NCBI RefSeq assembly: GCF_034702125.1
Contig: NC_085860.1
Coordinates: forward strand, 14,373,223 to 14,437,222
Direction: 5' to 3'
Length of the DNA: 64,000 nucleotides
Source: Engraulis encrasicolus
Taxonomy: Eukaryota; Chordata; Actinopteri; Clupeiformes; Engraulidae
Part shown: piece after piece, positions 22,386-35,551 of the stretch
Layout: every line of letters starts with the position of its first letter
Position numbering within the stretch: the stretch's first letter is position 1
Program-made: the position numbers and the translations under genes
Notes under the pieces: model-generated
The model's database searches: none
What the model was told of the DNA's origin: nothing
Seen by the model: the letters and a program-made list of their open reading frames with translations, nothing else

Positions 22386-25128
22386 AGTGTGAGTGTGCGC
22401 AGAAGTTAAGATTGTGAGTGACTTGAGTGAGCACACAATGACAGAACGCCATGCATGCTGTCAGTCAGACATCAGATGCCTTGCCTCCCTCAGCAAGTAA
22501 CATGAGCATGACCTCTCCGGGCCTCAAGAACACTGCGGCATTATTCTACTGTAGTACTATAGCCATACTGAACCCTGACTATGGAGTTTTACCATGAACA
22601 CTGCAATTCGAGACACCACCTAAACAGAAAAGACGCAAAAAAAGTGACTCAAGATCTATTTAAGACGTTCCACAAGGAGGACTTTCAAACACAGCGCCAA
22701 ATTTGCATATTGAACATAAGCACAGCACGTGTGTATGTATGTGTGTGTCAAGGGGTCACTAACGGCTGCTTACTGGGATTTACAATACAGGAGGTGGGAC
22801 TTGGCAAACGGACAAACAAGGAAGCCGAATTCAAAATAAATCGCCAACACTTCTCTTCTCCTGCCGCGCCATCCACAGGTGTAATGCCAGATGAGGCAAT
22901 CTTGCAGGGCGGTAATGATTAACCCGAGATATAACATGCAAACAAAAGAGTAAAGGTTCTCATGTAATCATGTGCTGGGTGTTTGCTCGCTGTTCTCGTT
23001 GTTGCAGGACTGTTGCAAGAGTCTTTGAAATAATCCCCAAACTTCCGTTTCATTCACTCCATGTGAACTAAAGTAATTAAATGTTTCAAGGCCCTTCAAA
23101 TGGTGTGGTGGTGAACATATAGACATTGCTGTGGTGGTGGCGTAAATGGCTGAATGAAATGTCCAAGACTGTGGCAGCAGAGACTGACAGCCAGGGCATG
23201 TCTGCAATCAACAGGACTGAATATCCAGCATGTCCATCATCCAAAACCAGAGACAGACAGGAAATCTTTAGTGTGTTACTTTGGGCATCTCTGCCTGTCA
23301 GCTTTTGGTAGATGAGCCAGAGAGAGGGGGGGCGGGAAAATGACAGAGTTGAAGTGAACAACTGACTCACTTGATGAAGCATCGGGCTCCTTCGAATGTA
23401 AATCCCTCCTCCCATCCAGTTGGTAAATCTGTGTCGTCAAATGGACAGAGAGGGAGAGAGTAGTACATGTAAACATATATGCAATGCAAGGAGCACAATG
23501 TAGTGGTGGACGAGAGCTCCGCGATCACCGTAATCAAGTCTGACAAACTTAAGACGGGCTTATCACTGTGTGTGGATTTGCACTTGCACTTGGCGAATGT
23601 GGGTTAAATGAAACTGTGCTGTCAGCCGTTTGATCCGTCCGGACTACCTCCTGCAGCAAAAGGACCCGTCAATGCTTTCGTGGTGCTTTTTAACTGCATC
23701 GGTAATTTACGTGCACCTAACAATCATTCTATTATTTTGCAGGCAGCCAGTCTGAATTAATCTGTTGCTGCTGTTGTAGCGTTTCCTTATTTGCCAACAC
23801 AAGCGCAGCCACCTTATAAAGTAGTGCATTGCGTAACATTCTGAATTATTTGATTATATTTCATTTGACTAGGCTACTAATTATGATTAGCTATACCGAG
23901 CCCACCGTGTGTTTTTATTTATACAGACCGAATACCCAGTTAGCTAATCGCATTGTGGAGCACACCTCTCTCACTCAAGAGCTGAATGCTTGTCAATCAC
24001 CGCGCGCTGAGCTTTAAATTCAAAAACCGCAGTATGTGCTGCCCCAGCGCTCACAAAAGCAAACTTCGGTGTAGAAAACAACGACAGTCTTTGTTATGGT
24101 TTAACAGCTCTTAGACCGGGATGTCTCCAACTGAATTGGAATTCGTGACTTGGAGAGCCAGGTGGGTTTCATGACAACACCAGCAACCCTTGCGAACATG
24201 CACAGCAGAACTATCATAATCAACCTACGAATGACTAGTCAAGTGAAGTAACGTAACGTTCACGTTACCGACTTCAACGGCCACTGTTATCACACATGTA
24301 ATAATGGTAGTTGTATGCTTTTTGAGTTTGCACTGACACTGGGCGGGTGGGCGTTCATGTTAGAGAAATGTTTAAATGAACCAGTACCACAACTTATGAA
24401 ACCAGTGTTGGCGATAATAACAGAACAGTTTGTGAATGAGATACTTGCAAGAAAAGTGATGAGAATGGCCAACGGTCGGTGCAACGACGTTGTGAACTTC
24501 AACAAGGTAGACCCTTACCTGGAGTTTTCCGATGTCCTGTGATGACTGCTTCACCAGTGACTGGATGCAGCCAGGTTGTACTCTTTGCTTCTTCACTGTT
24601 GGTAAGAAACGGGAAAGGTGAACATGAGGGGAAATCGAGGGTAAAAAAAAACTGCCAGAAGACAGGTCAGTACAGTAGGAACGTATATCCAATAGATAAT
24701 TACTTGATGAAGAAAGTACGTCCGTCCCGAGTAACCCCATAACTCCATGAAGAAGGTAGACAGGAGATCCACTCCGGGTTTAGATCCGCCGCCATGTCTG
24801 GCTGTTCACGGATTTGACTCGAGTAGAGCTGCGCGTCTCCGCTCGTGCCGCGCGTACACGGAAACCCTGGCAACGACGGAGTGTTTAAAAAAAAAAGAAC
24901 CTCTGGGGGGCGGGAGCGCTACGGTGAGTGCGGCTGCTGTAGGCTATTCTTCGCAAGACAAGTGGATAGATTAAATGCTTTTTAAAAAAAAAACATACTT
25001 TATACTTTTCACCTGTCTGTTTTTTTACCTCTGTAAAATGCTGCATTATTTCATGCAGGGGGAGAGACCAGGAAAAGACCAATATAATACATAACACAAT
25101 GACACATTTTCTCAATGAAGTCAGGCTA
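22386..25128. other. Non-coding, no gene recognised; CpG-rich patch at 24,770-24,930
   Basis: The stretch includes a 97-codon open frame at 24252-24542, annotated separately, and a CpG-rich patch around GCCGCCATGTCTGG. The patch could be a promoter, but no gene body can be attached to it. Confidence 0.4.
24252..24542 (+). other. Unrecognised 97-codon open frame
   Basis: The frame opens after a TAA at 24249, has its first ATG at 24315 and ends at a TGA. Its C-terminal part (residues like LMKPVLAIITEQFVNEILAR) is amphipathic and helical-looking, unlike the low-complexity frames nearby. I do not recognise a family. By length alone it is not significant in 64 kb, so it may be fortuitous or an exon fragment. 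Confidence 0.15.
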
Positions 25129-25876
25129 CACCGGAGCCGGTTGTACCAATAAACAGGCTAGGGCAGGGGTCCCAAAATAAGGCCCGGGGGCCGGATGCGG
25201 CCTGCCATGCCCCTTTCACCGGTCCTCCACACCTCTACACCTCACCATTTGAACTGGCCCAAAGAAGCAATCCTCACAGGAAAAATAATAATGATAAAAT
25301 GTACTTTTAAATATTTTCTTTTGTTCATCTATAGACCTTCCTACAGTTTAATATTCACTAACCTAGTTTGAATCACCAGAAGTTTCTTGTCTTGATAGTT
25401 TCTCATCTCACTGTAATATAAACAGGCCTACCATTTCTATTGTATCACTCATAAACTGTCAATCACCATATTTTTCTAACCTTTCCTTGCTATTTTTACA
25501 TGGTTATTAGAAATTAAAATGAATACTTGTGGTATTTCAAATTGAAAAACATGTGAAGCACTCACTTCTTTTGCAAATCACTTGTAATGATGAACTATTT
25601 TGTGCTATAAATTATGGCTATAACAGGCAATGGCCTAGTATACAGCCCCCATGATTGATCCCGGCCCCTGATCACAGTCAGGAATGATAATGTGGCCCCC
25701 AGAGAAAAAAGTTTGGGGACCCCTGGGCTAGGCAGTTGCCTAGGGGCCCCATCAAATTTGCACGTTGTAGGGGGCCCCCTCAGCCTCGACGTGGTAAATA
25801 CCAGCGAATGTCATTCAAAAGGGGCCCATGTCTATTATTTTGCCAAGGGACCTTTAACAAGTACAACCGCTGCTGG
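25129..25876. mobile_element. Short element (CCTAGGGGCCCC family) split by a hAT
   Basis: The left end CCGGAGCCGGTTGTACC and the right end GTACAACCGCTGCTGG are imperfect inverted repeats. The body GCAGTTGCCTAGGGGCCCCA is shared with 61122-61298. The hAT at 25164-25725 sits inside it. Confidence 0.6.
25164..25725. mobile_element. hAT-like non-autonomous element, 562 bp
   Basis: The element starts CAGGGGTCCCAAAATAAGG and ends TTTGGGGACCCCTG. GGCTAGGG at the left and GGCTAGGC at the right give an 8-bp duplication with one mismatch. The interior is AT-rich without recognisable transposase. Confidence 0.85.
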
Positions 25877-26844
25877 ACTAGAAGTGCCCTGACTTCGTCC
25901 CTCATCTCTTTCCAGTTCTAGGCTACTGTGCCTGTGTATAATTACCCTACACGTGGGCCTAGAGACTAAGCTTGTCTAGGTTTGGTAAATTATCCAACTC
26001 CTGCAGCAAAAAAAACAAAAACAAAATGAAAAATAGGTTAACTCTTATGTTACTTTAAGCCATTATAATAATGTTGCACTCACACTCATCCAAATGTTTA
26101 CCAAGGCAATACTAGGCCTAAATGCCCATCCTGAAAAAGTCAATGTTGCGTTCCTTTCATATTATAGCCTCCAGGCTCCTGCCAAAAAGAACAAACCTGT
26201 TAGTGTTCTGCCACTTATTCAGTACATGAGAAGCGGGGTGCTCTGCCTCTGATCGACTGGACCTGTCCAGACACTGTCTGGTTGAATATAAATGTCTGCC
26301 CACTTCTAAAGAATCCCCACGGACTGCTCTACTTCAGAAAAATTGCTCACGATAATGCAGACCTTGTATTTATCACAAAGTGGCGCTTCGAAATGGAAAG
26401 GCATGAATGTGTCATACCGTCTGAAGTGCTGTTTAAGTTGTTTGTGAGTGCAGCACGTGATTACAATTTCCCCTTTACCTCAACTCTTAATAGGCCTACC
26501 TATGGACTTATTACATTATATTTAATTTCATTATGTAACACTATTTATTTATACATTAATAACATTTGTTAATGTAATGTATACATTTATACATTGTATT
26601 GTTCGCTTCGATTCTGATGTCAAACAGCTTTACATAAAAGCGGCTGCAAGCAGCTTCAACAATAGAAGTGACACTCAACACCACAGTCATTGTGTACGGC
26701 CCGTCAGGGGTCATTGTGCAGTATGGCACTGTGGCGTTCTGCTTAGCAGGCACTTCTTATTCACTGCTGCTGGCTGTTGAAGGGGACTGTCAGTTTGGAT
26801 GTAACCTGCCGTTTGAGGTAATACAGTTACAGGGAGTCACTGGG
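25877..26844. other. Non-coding, no gene seen
   Basis: A 96-codon frame at 26282-26572 is not recognised. A-rich patch near 26008-26033. Confidence 0.45.
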
Positions 26845-27072
26845 CATTACATTATTACATTACATTACATTACACTTACTTAGCTGATGTTTTAATTCAA
26901 AGCAACTTACAGTAATTTACAGCGTATTTGGTTGCAGTCCCTGGAGCAATATGCCTTGCTCAAGGACACTTTAGCCATGGATGGAGGTGTAGGAACTAGG
27001 GAGAGGTAAAGGTGGAATTCAAACCTGCAACCCTCTGATCTTAAGTCCATCTCCTCAACCATGCAGCACTGA
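26845..27072 (-). repeat. HAmo-like tRNA-derived SINE, minus strand
   Basis: On the minus strand it reads from a tRNA-like head with a B box in GGGTTGCAGGTTTGAATTCC to a tail with GTAAGTTGCTTTGAATTAAA and TAATGTAATGTAATGTAAT. It is close to full length, longer than the copy at 16127-16276. Confidence 0.85.
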
Positions 27073-27454
27073 GCAGACAACCAATGGTGAGACAAATGTG
27101 TCTGAGAAGTAAATTAAAATTAAAATCTAATTTCACCAGCACGTCGTTGTCAGGGACCTAGATTAAAATGCCAGCAGTCAATCTTCATATGCCCTCACAA
27201 GTCACTGTGTTCAGGCACCAAAGCAAAGTAATTGTCTCTGACCCTCAGTGGAATGATGATGGTTTGAAAATTGAGGCCATGAAATCATATCAAAATAACT
27301 ATGCCTTAGTGTTTGCATGGCAATAGGCTTACTCCATACTATTTTACCTCTAATAGGTAAACTGTAGCCTGGCATTGCCATCCGTAAGCTTCTGCTCAAT
27401 TCACATTTCCCTTCACGTTACGAAATTAGTTTATTTTTAGAGGCAGTTTCAATT

Positions 27455-27530
27455 CAACACTTAGTGAGTTGATTTAACATCTTCTCTAGAGTGTATTTTG
27501 GTGCCATTGTACTCTCTAAGTGTTGAAATG
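27455..27530. repeat. Short hairpin repeat (TCAACACTTA family)
   Basis: TCAACACTTAGTGAGT is matched in inverse by ACTCTCTAAGTGTTGA about 45 bp later. Related single motifs occur near 41370 and twice at 61918-61970. Confidence 0.7.
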
Positions 27531-27572
27531 ACACTGGATATTTTACTGTGAAGAAGGGAGGGTAATAATAGA

Positions 27573-27590
27573 CAGGGGCGGAGATAACGG

Positions 27591-27642
<52 letters not shown>

Positions 27643-27744
27643 GGGGGCAAGCAGGGCCCCTGGGCCCAGGGTCCTCCTGTATTGATAGTGGGGGCCCTAT
27701 CAGTGTTTTGCCCAGGGGCCCTATGTGCAAGTGTTCCGCCACTG
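27573..27744. mobile_element. hAT-like MITE containing a 50-base G run
   Basis: CAGGGGCGGA at the left pairs with TCCGCCACTG at the right, one mismatch. The body has GGGCCC motifs. No target duplication is preserved. Confidence 0.6.
27592..27641. repeat. Poly-G tract, 50 bases
   Basis: Fifty uninterrupted guanines are followed by TGGGGG. The minus strand reads as polyproline in every frame, which is artefactual. Confidence 0.97.
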
Positions 27745-28815
27745 AGAGACCAGGTAGGTAGACTGTTCAAATCCCTTCATCCCAAAGCGTATTAGCGCTG
27801 ACAGTGGGCTGAAGTTACAATGAAAGAAAAAGAAGCTCCTTCTTTTCTTAAATTCTCTAATTCAAATGAGTGTAGAGCAGGGATAAAGGACTGCACAGAA
27901 GGAGAAGTGAGGGATAACTGAGGTCAAGCAAGATTTTGACACTTGGCTGTAGTGGAAATGTGTCAACAATACGCTGTTAAATGACCTGCTCATTTTGGCC
28001 CTTGTCGTGTTTATATTCAGTCAGTGAAAACAAAATGTGGGGAAAATCCTCAAGAGCTCATTGGAGGCTTGTGATGTAGTGGCCTGAGCCAAATAGGATA
28101 TTGAATATCTAGATGAGTCATGTTCCAAGCTGCTTCATAACATAGAATAATTCTTTTTTTTAATCCTAGAATAACATTCACATGAAGACCACTGGGACCA
28201 GACAGTTTAACAATATTGCACGCAGGCATAGTACCGATGGAGTCTGGGAGCACAGACCAAGGTATGGTAATGAGTCTTTTTCTTGTGATGTCAGATACCT
28301 TTGGTTTTGGGAATCTGACTGTATTGTGTGTTTTCATGTCTTACGTTCTTGTTCTTTTCACTTGAAGAAATATCCACCACGGGGTCAATAAAGCTACAAT
28401 AAAGCTTCTACTTTACTGCATTCGAAACAGGTAGACACATAAGTTGCATCCGGTGGCATAGACATAAACTTAGACGCCACTGTTTACAAAGTCCTTCTGC
28501 CTGATACCAGGTTGTTTATACCTGCTTCACTTCAAAACAGATCATGTTTGACGTCATTGCGTAAAAAGTCGATCACAAAACTGTTCTTCATAGCACAAAC
28601 GTCACCAGCTGTCAGAGAACTCTTAACTCTCCCAGACATTTAAAATGAGGCAGACTCTTGACCTTTACACGCTTCTTATTATTGGATGGATGAAAGCATG
28701 CCACTCTGATGTCTGGAGTGAAGAAGAGCAGACTTGACAAGGCCAAAAAAAGATCTACCATCCCTTAATGGCCTAGCATTGTCACCATTACAACAGTGTC
28801 AAGCAGTGAGAAGAC
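27745..28815. other. Non-coding, no gene seen
   Basis: Unique sequence without recognisable frame or repeat; AATAAAGC motifs near 28387 and 28398 are isolated. Confidence 0.45.
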
Positions 28816-29049
28816 CAGGGCTGGACTAAGGGATAAATAGGGCCCGGACACTTTTGGCTTAAAGGGGCCCCTCATAATTAGTGGCGCAGAACTGACTCAC
28901 CGGTGGGCCCCGCACCCTCGTGGGCCCCTGTTTTCAGAAATGTTTTTAAAAAAAAACCTCACATTTTTGCATTTCTGAAAGTAGGGGCCCACGAAGGTGC
29001 AGGGCTCACCGGGAAATGCCCGCTATGCCGGATGGCCAGTCCAGCCCTG
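28816..29049. mobile_element. hAT-like MITE, 234 bp
   Basis: CAGGGCTGGACT and AGTCCAGCCCTG are perfect terminal inverted repeats. A perfect 8-bp duplication GAGAAGAC lies at 28808-28815 and 29050-29057. Inside is a further inverted repeat around CATTTCTGAAA, so it can fold into a long hairpin. Confidence 0.93.
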
Positions 29050-29541
29050 GAGAAGACATCAAGGTCAATGGACCTAGTATGTCATGTGCAAACCCTCCAT
29101 AGAGCAAACCGGTTTTTGACTGATCGTCATGGTGTATAGAGTTGCGTTATGGGACTAGAAATGGTTGTGAGAAAGCAAGCGTGTGTCAGGACGTTTTGTT
29201 GCTGTCAATGAGGTTTTTGGAAAAAGTATTTAGTGATTGCATCAAGGTTTTTACAAGCACAAACATGAGAGTAAGGATTCCCAGCCCATGCCTCCTCCAA
29301 TGAATCAAGCTGTCGTACTGCCTTTGTATCCTAACAGACCTATTCAGTGGGGTAATCACGGGGTTAAAGTGTTAAACTGAGCTGTTCGCGGAGCTTCAGT
29401 GGTCCTCCCACAGTATTGACTTAAGTCGAATTCCACTTCTCAGGGAATATTGGTTTCTCTTTTGGATTCTTCTTTACCTGGTTACATCCAAGGTAAACAG
29501 TGTGTGCTTGCTATCCTTTCCCCCCAGCAGTCACCCCACAG

Positions 29542-29810
29542 CAGAGGCAGACTTTACATTAGGCAAACCTAGGCAATTTCCCAGCGCGCCGACCAAATCT
29601 GCCCTCCATAGGGGGCCCCCAACTGTCACACCAATTGCGATAAACACACAACAAATTAGGCCTGACAAAAGACAAAACACTAAAATAGCACCCTCCATGC
29701 CAGTTGATGACCTTAATTTTTTTGTACGTGTTTAAAGAATGACTTTTGCGGTCCCCATGTTTATATTTCGCCTAGGGCCCCAAAATGGCTAGATCCTCCC
29801 CTGCCCACTG
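29542..29810. mobile_element. Short element of the GGGCCC group
   Basis: The left end CAGAGGCAGACTTTAC and right end CTCCCCTGCCCACTG resemble the ends of the element at 61122-61298. The body shares GCCTAGGGCCCC and TTTATATTTCGCC. No target duplication was found. Confidence 0.55.
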
Positions 29811-30077
29811 AATGGCCCTGGATGAAGGGGAGAGTGAGAGATATTGAGGGAGGTCTTGAATAGGAGAGTGAGGGATGTTGAGGGAGGTCTTGAGTATTTG
29901 TTTAAACTCTCCTTGCCCCGTTCCCACCAGCCAGAGTACAAAGCAGTGGACATGCTGCACTGCCAAGATCCATACCTAGTATACCCACTCTACTCTGCTT
30001 TTCTTGACAAATGCTTCTCTTAGACCATCACTTAAGGGTCTAAAAAGGTGACTGGCTGTCAAAAAGCAAAAAGAAAG

Positions 30078-31433
30078 TTGGTGAGAAAGACAACATATTA
30101 AGTGTTAAAACCGAGAAAAAATATTGTTTTGGGGGACATGTACTCATTTCTAATTTGATAAATCCAACATGTCTCAAAAGAGTTGGGACGGGGACAATAA
30201 ATGGCAGCAAATGTCGAGGAAGACTAAAAACAAAACAAAAGACAACACTTAACAGTTAAATACATTAACCGATTGATGAATTTATATAAAAACAGTGTTA
30301 ATTACTATCTTGGACATGATTTCACCAGCTTAAATAGTGGGTGTATTCCTTGTCATGTTTTGCAATGTTTTCCTTTCTGTAGTGCTTACAGTGTGACAGT
30401 TCTTGACCAAAAGCCCACCATTTTATCACCTGCTGGTCCTTATGATGGAGCCAAACTGTTAAAACATAGTAGAGAATGCAATTTGACCTTACTATGTGGC
30501 AGTAATCGAAGATCTCCCTTCAAAATATAATGCATGAGTGGCTTTTCATGCTGTTTAAAACCCATTTATACCATTCAGCACTGTATTTAACTCTACAGAT
30601 GAGTGAGAACATCTTAACCAATGCACTACTGCACCCGCATGCCATCATGGAGGCTGACTTTTGAAGCTAGCACTAACACAAGTTGGATGGTCCATTTTCA
30701 CTGTAGCACAGGATGTGCAATGCTCTATTATTGTCAAAAAGAATGGACTTCTACAACTTCTGCCGACTTCTGTAAGCAAAGGACAGTTTCCCATGTCTTC
30801 TGGGTCTATTTCAAGTGAGTTCAGGTGCTTAGGAGAATGTTACACCCCTGTATCATTTGCACGCATTAAGCATTCTTAATATGGTCAATTTTCAATAGCT
30901 CTAATTCCTGGAGTGCTAGAGTGAGACTACAGCCAATATATATTTCATGATGTCATGAACCTATACAATGATTTTAGTAACAAAAATATGTCTTATATAC
31001 ACTCAATCATGGTAAATCAAAGGGAATTCAAAAATGTATGTAATAACTATGGTAATTATTCCCTTTGCATCTTTAATTCTGAGTGACTCAGCCTCTCTGT
31101 GATGATCTTATACCTGGACACCTATATTGTCCGTCAGTACAATTCATTTTGAAATGTTCTTCTTTGTTGTTTTATCTTATTTGGATGTTTACTAAATTTC
31201 ACTGATCCCCGTCCCAACTTATTTGAGACGTGTTGGATTTATCAAATTAGAAATGAGTACATATGTCCCCCAAAACAATATTTTTTCTCGGTTTTAAGTT
31301 AACACTCAATATGTTGTCTTTTCACTATTCTCCATCTAATGAATAGATTGAATGTTTTGAAAATGATAGCATTTTGATTTTATTCACTGTTTACGAAACG
31401 TCCCAACTTCACCGGAGTTGGGGTTTGTAGTCA
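30078..31433. mobile_element. Inverted-repeat DNA element, about 1.35 kb, left end eroded
   Basis: About 115 bp at 30078-30195 is present in inverse at about 31200-31325, including GAGAAAAAATATTGTTTTGG and TTGATAAATCCAACA. The right side continues to CCGGAGTTGGGGTTTGTAG; the corresponding outer left part is missing. The 1-kb interior has no recognised transposase. Confidence 0.75.
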
Positions 31434-34358
31434 TTGAAAAGACTTTACTACTATAGTAATACACTACTATGACATTATACAGAGCATTTAGTAATACATT
31501 GCGACTTGGTTATTCCCATTCGGGTAACAGCAAAGTTATGATAGTTATAATAATCTTGAAGTCCTGTCTGCTGGCTATTTTGACACATTTGAAGAAATTT
31601 TGTTTCAATAACCAGTAAAAAATCATCAGCAACTGCATCGGACAGTTGACTTGTTAGTTATCTCTTCTCACACATGTTTGATTATATTCTGTGTATGCAT
31701 CAGCTATTAGGCATGAAGTTTTCAAGGCATGATGATATCTCTCTGATGGCTCTTCAACACCATGTTACATAATGGAGGACTGTGACTACAAAAAATACTG
31801 TTGTTGTCATCATCTCAGGCCACACTGGAGGCATCAACACATAATTAATGGTTGCTAATCATCAAACAGCTGTGTGAGGTCTTTGTTGTGCTGCCAGCCT
31901 GCTCTGCTCTGCTCTGGTCTTCTCTGCTCTGCTCTGCTCTTCATGTCCCCATGCTGCCTTCCTCTCAATAGGCCCATGGGACCAGATGATATGTTGCCGG
32001 CTCGGGCTCGCCTCGTCTCTAGTCTCTCGTCTCGATACGACATTAGAAATAGTAGAAAAAAACAACAATGCAGGGCTTGCATCAAGGAAATTCTGCTAAG
32101 CCATGGAGGGAATACCAGGGGCAACCCTTTTGATTGGAGGACAACACTGCATTTTAATTAGTGTTGGCTGTATTCATTTTATGATTAGCATGTTTGCTTC
32201 ACTGTTTTGGGCATCATCTCCCTTTCCCTCCTTTTGCCATCAACACAGCCATTTCTGCACATGAATTTGATATGGATTCCACGGAGGTTGACACCCTGAT
32301 TTGTTTTGACCCTGTCCGAGGGAATCTGTCAGTTAGCGGCACACTTCTCTCCAGAAGACAGACTTTAATATCAACCTGTCAGTCCATCAGACAGATTTAT
32401 TAGCACAAACAGTAGTCTTTATCATTGGTCTTGCAAATGAACCTCTTTTCTGGTTACAAACAATTTGGTATGGTTTTGGATTTAGTGGTCACTTTTGTCC
32501 AAATTCACAAGAAAATAAATAATACAACTGTGAAAAGCAGTATGTATAATGAAAGCAGCAATAACCTGTACAGTACTGCAAGAAATATTCTGGTCACAGA
32601 GAGAAGGATGCATATTATGGGAAATTGTGTCTGGGATTTTATGAAGAATAGAGATGGAACTTGTTTTATACCAGTAGGATACAGATTAATCTAAACTTGA
32701 TGGCTGTAGTGCATGGCTGGAATGGAATGCATTTATAGACATTTTGAATACTGTTTGCGATTCAAAATAATGCAATTGTGAGTTTTATTCCACTTGAGTA
32801 TGTCAGTATTTTCCCAACATGAAGCCATTGTGTCTTGAAAGTTTAATTGCGTTGTCAGCAGCATATTGATATCTCCATTGCAGCCAGTTGCCAGTTCAGA
32901 TTTGCTTCGGCAGCTAAGCTGTGGACTGGGGTGTGCCATTAACTCCCAGTGTTTGAAGCTCTCTGCCATTGCTGAGCATAGTCATTTTAGAACTCTGTTG
33001 TGATTTCAAATGTTACAAATGTAGGAACAGACCTCCTGCTGTTGACGCCAGCAAAATGGTCACAAAACAGTAGATTTAGTCACCCTGCGTCAGATTCATT
33101 TAATGCAAATTATACACAGCTCACTGGTCTTGATTAAATCATTTAGTGTTTTAGCACTTCAAGCTTTGCTTTGAAGCCATACTTGAAAATGCAATTTGCA
33201 CAATGTTCATTTCTTTTTAATTTAACTCTACTTATTTATACGCTTCAAAGAGTGTTTGCCCTTTTACCCTCTCATCATCTTGTTTAATTTGTCAAGTTTC
33301 AGCCCTGGCTAGTACAGTAAGGGTACAAGCCGCATGGCCCACAGCTCCAGGACCACACAGTGGTGGTAGCACCCCGGGGAACACTGCATGCTAATATTGC
33401 ATCACATTAATTCAAAGGATTTGTCTGCCTCATTTTTTGTGCACGCCTGGGGGGAGGATTGCAACTCTGCATCAAGTGGATTACATAACGTTTAAACAGA
33501 TGGGTAACACAAGGCTGTCTGTGTCAATGAAGAATTGCTGTTCCAAATGACTGAAATATTGACTGTAGATGCGTTAACAACAGAACAGTGGTAGCAATAT
33601 GGTCCACGTAGCATGATGTTGCCAGGACAGCAAAGACACAAACACATCCGAATTCAGAGTGGTTCATTGTAGTGAAGTGCTGTCATATTGGAGAATGTGC
33701 CCTGACTGTCATTCCAACAAACCTTTTGGCATTGTGGTCTAGACTACATGTTTGGTTCATCAGGAGAATGGTGATTTATTGTCCAGACACTTGGAGAAAA
33801 ACAAGTACAGGACCGCCATTCTGCTCCAGCAGCAATGTTTTTAATAAAGCTGTGCCGCATGAGCTGACAGCAAAGGTGCAGAGTTCAGAGTAGAAAATAG
33901 TTTAATCTATTATATGTGGTGTTCTTTGTTTTGTACGTGGCACTTTCTCTTCAATGTCTTGTCAGACCTTTCAGTTATTTTGACTGGCTGTTGGTTGCAA
34001 TTGATCTGTTTCTATCTTTTGGATAGAACATTAAGTTCCCAAATTAGCAAATGATGCCAGATGCCAATGTAATAGCAAGAAGAACAAACATAAGAAGACT
34101 GAGAAGAATGAGAATTATGTCTTTTAAATATTCACATGGCCATTTACCATATTTAGGAATTGATTGGAAATTTAGAAAACACAATGTTGTGAGGTATGAG
34201 GGCAACGACTGACCCGAAAGGAATGGGTCAGTTATTACATGGGAGATCTAAAAGTGGCATGCACTAGCATAAGCTATGAAAATGGTTGGTTACAATTGGT
34301 TTTGCTCTAAATCAAATATGTTTGAACTTCTTTGTTTGTCTCTGCTATTCATTGAGCT
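31434..34358. other. Non-coding, no gene recognised
   Basis: Almost 3 kb with low repeat content and short frames up to 95 codons. A CTGCTCTGCTCT repeat lies at 31900-31940. The AT-rich, TAAT-containing stretches near 32400-33250 could hold regulatory DNA. Confidence 0.45.
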
Positions 34359-34736
34359 TAGGGATGCAAATTATCGATTAATTCATTAATCATTAGTTGA
34401 TAGCCTTATCGATCGACTTACGGTTAATTGATAAGCAGCGTTTCCCCCCGAAATCTCAATGTTTCTCAAAAAAAACCTACTAAATCTAAAAAAAAATATT
34501 AAAAATTGAGATAAAATACCACATTTAAATTCATTCTATTTCAATTCTTTAATCCAAAGGTGATTTGAATATTCTCAGTATTCACATCCCTCTTCACACA
34601 CACACACTCTTCACATGCCCATTTCACCTGGGTCTCTTGTCAGTTGAATTGTCGATTAATTGCGATTCATGTTTTTTAATCGATTAATGCATTGATCGAT
34701 TAAAGTCAATTAATCGATCAATCGTTTGCATCCCTC
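34359..34736. mobile_element. hAT-like MITE, 378 bp
   Basis: It begins TAGGGATGCAAATTATCGAT and ends with the inverse, TTTGCATCCCTC, with many ATCGATTAAT motifs near both ends. A perfect 8-bp duplication ATTGAGCT lies at 34351-34358 and 34737-34744. Confidence 0.92.
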
Positions 34737-34989
34737 ATTGAGCTTGTTGTGTACATTGGGAAAGGGAATATGTCACTTCCCTGTAAAGTCATCCTCAGCC
34801 AATAAGCAGCAGGTGACAGTTAATTTCATTCTAGCCTTTGAAGTTGAACTTTGATGTTTGTGTACTTGATCCCACACATGTGAAACAAAGGTCATTTTTA
34901 TTTGTTCAACAGTAATAGGTTTTTACAGGTGACTGATCTTTTTTTCCTGCCATCTTTCAGGAAAATAATGTTGCCATTTCCTTGTGTCG

Positions 34990-35100
<111 letters not shown>

Positions 35101-35551
35101 GTGTAGATAACAAACAGCATAAATAATACAACAAAGCAATTCTCTTGACAAGCCTTTTATAACAATTTAAGTAGCAGTCAGACTGCAAATTGCTTAAAAA
35201 ACACTTTCAATCTTCCGAGTGCCTATCAGAACTCTGTATTCTGAACACACACAGTCAAAAATTAAAATAGCCATTCAAATGCTTGAAGGATAAGATCTGC
35301 CTGAACCATTGTTCATGAGTGCACCAAACCAATCCAATATGACTTAGGTAGGCCTACAGTGGTGGTCAACAATAAGAAAAATCTAGTGATTTGAAAATGA
35401 AAGTACAGAGACTCTCTCTGTCTCTCTCTCAGGTGATTCATAATGAACATGACGGCATACTTTGTACTTCCACATGATCAGCACTCCCAGTTAGAGATGG
35501 GCAAGACATGTAATGAACCCTTATTACAATGGCCTGTTGAAATGGTCATCT
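35101..35551. other. Non-coding, no gene seen
   Basis: Nothing recognisable beyond a short (CT)n near 35411-35431. Confidence 0.45.

Noticed and set aside
27461..27770. Polyproline open frames on the minus strand
   Set aside because: They read the G50 run and have no flanking coding signal.
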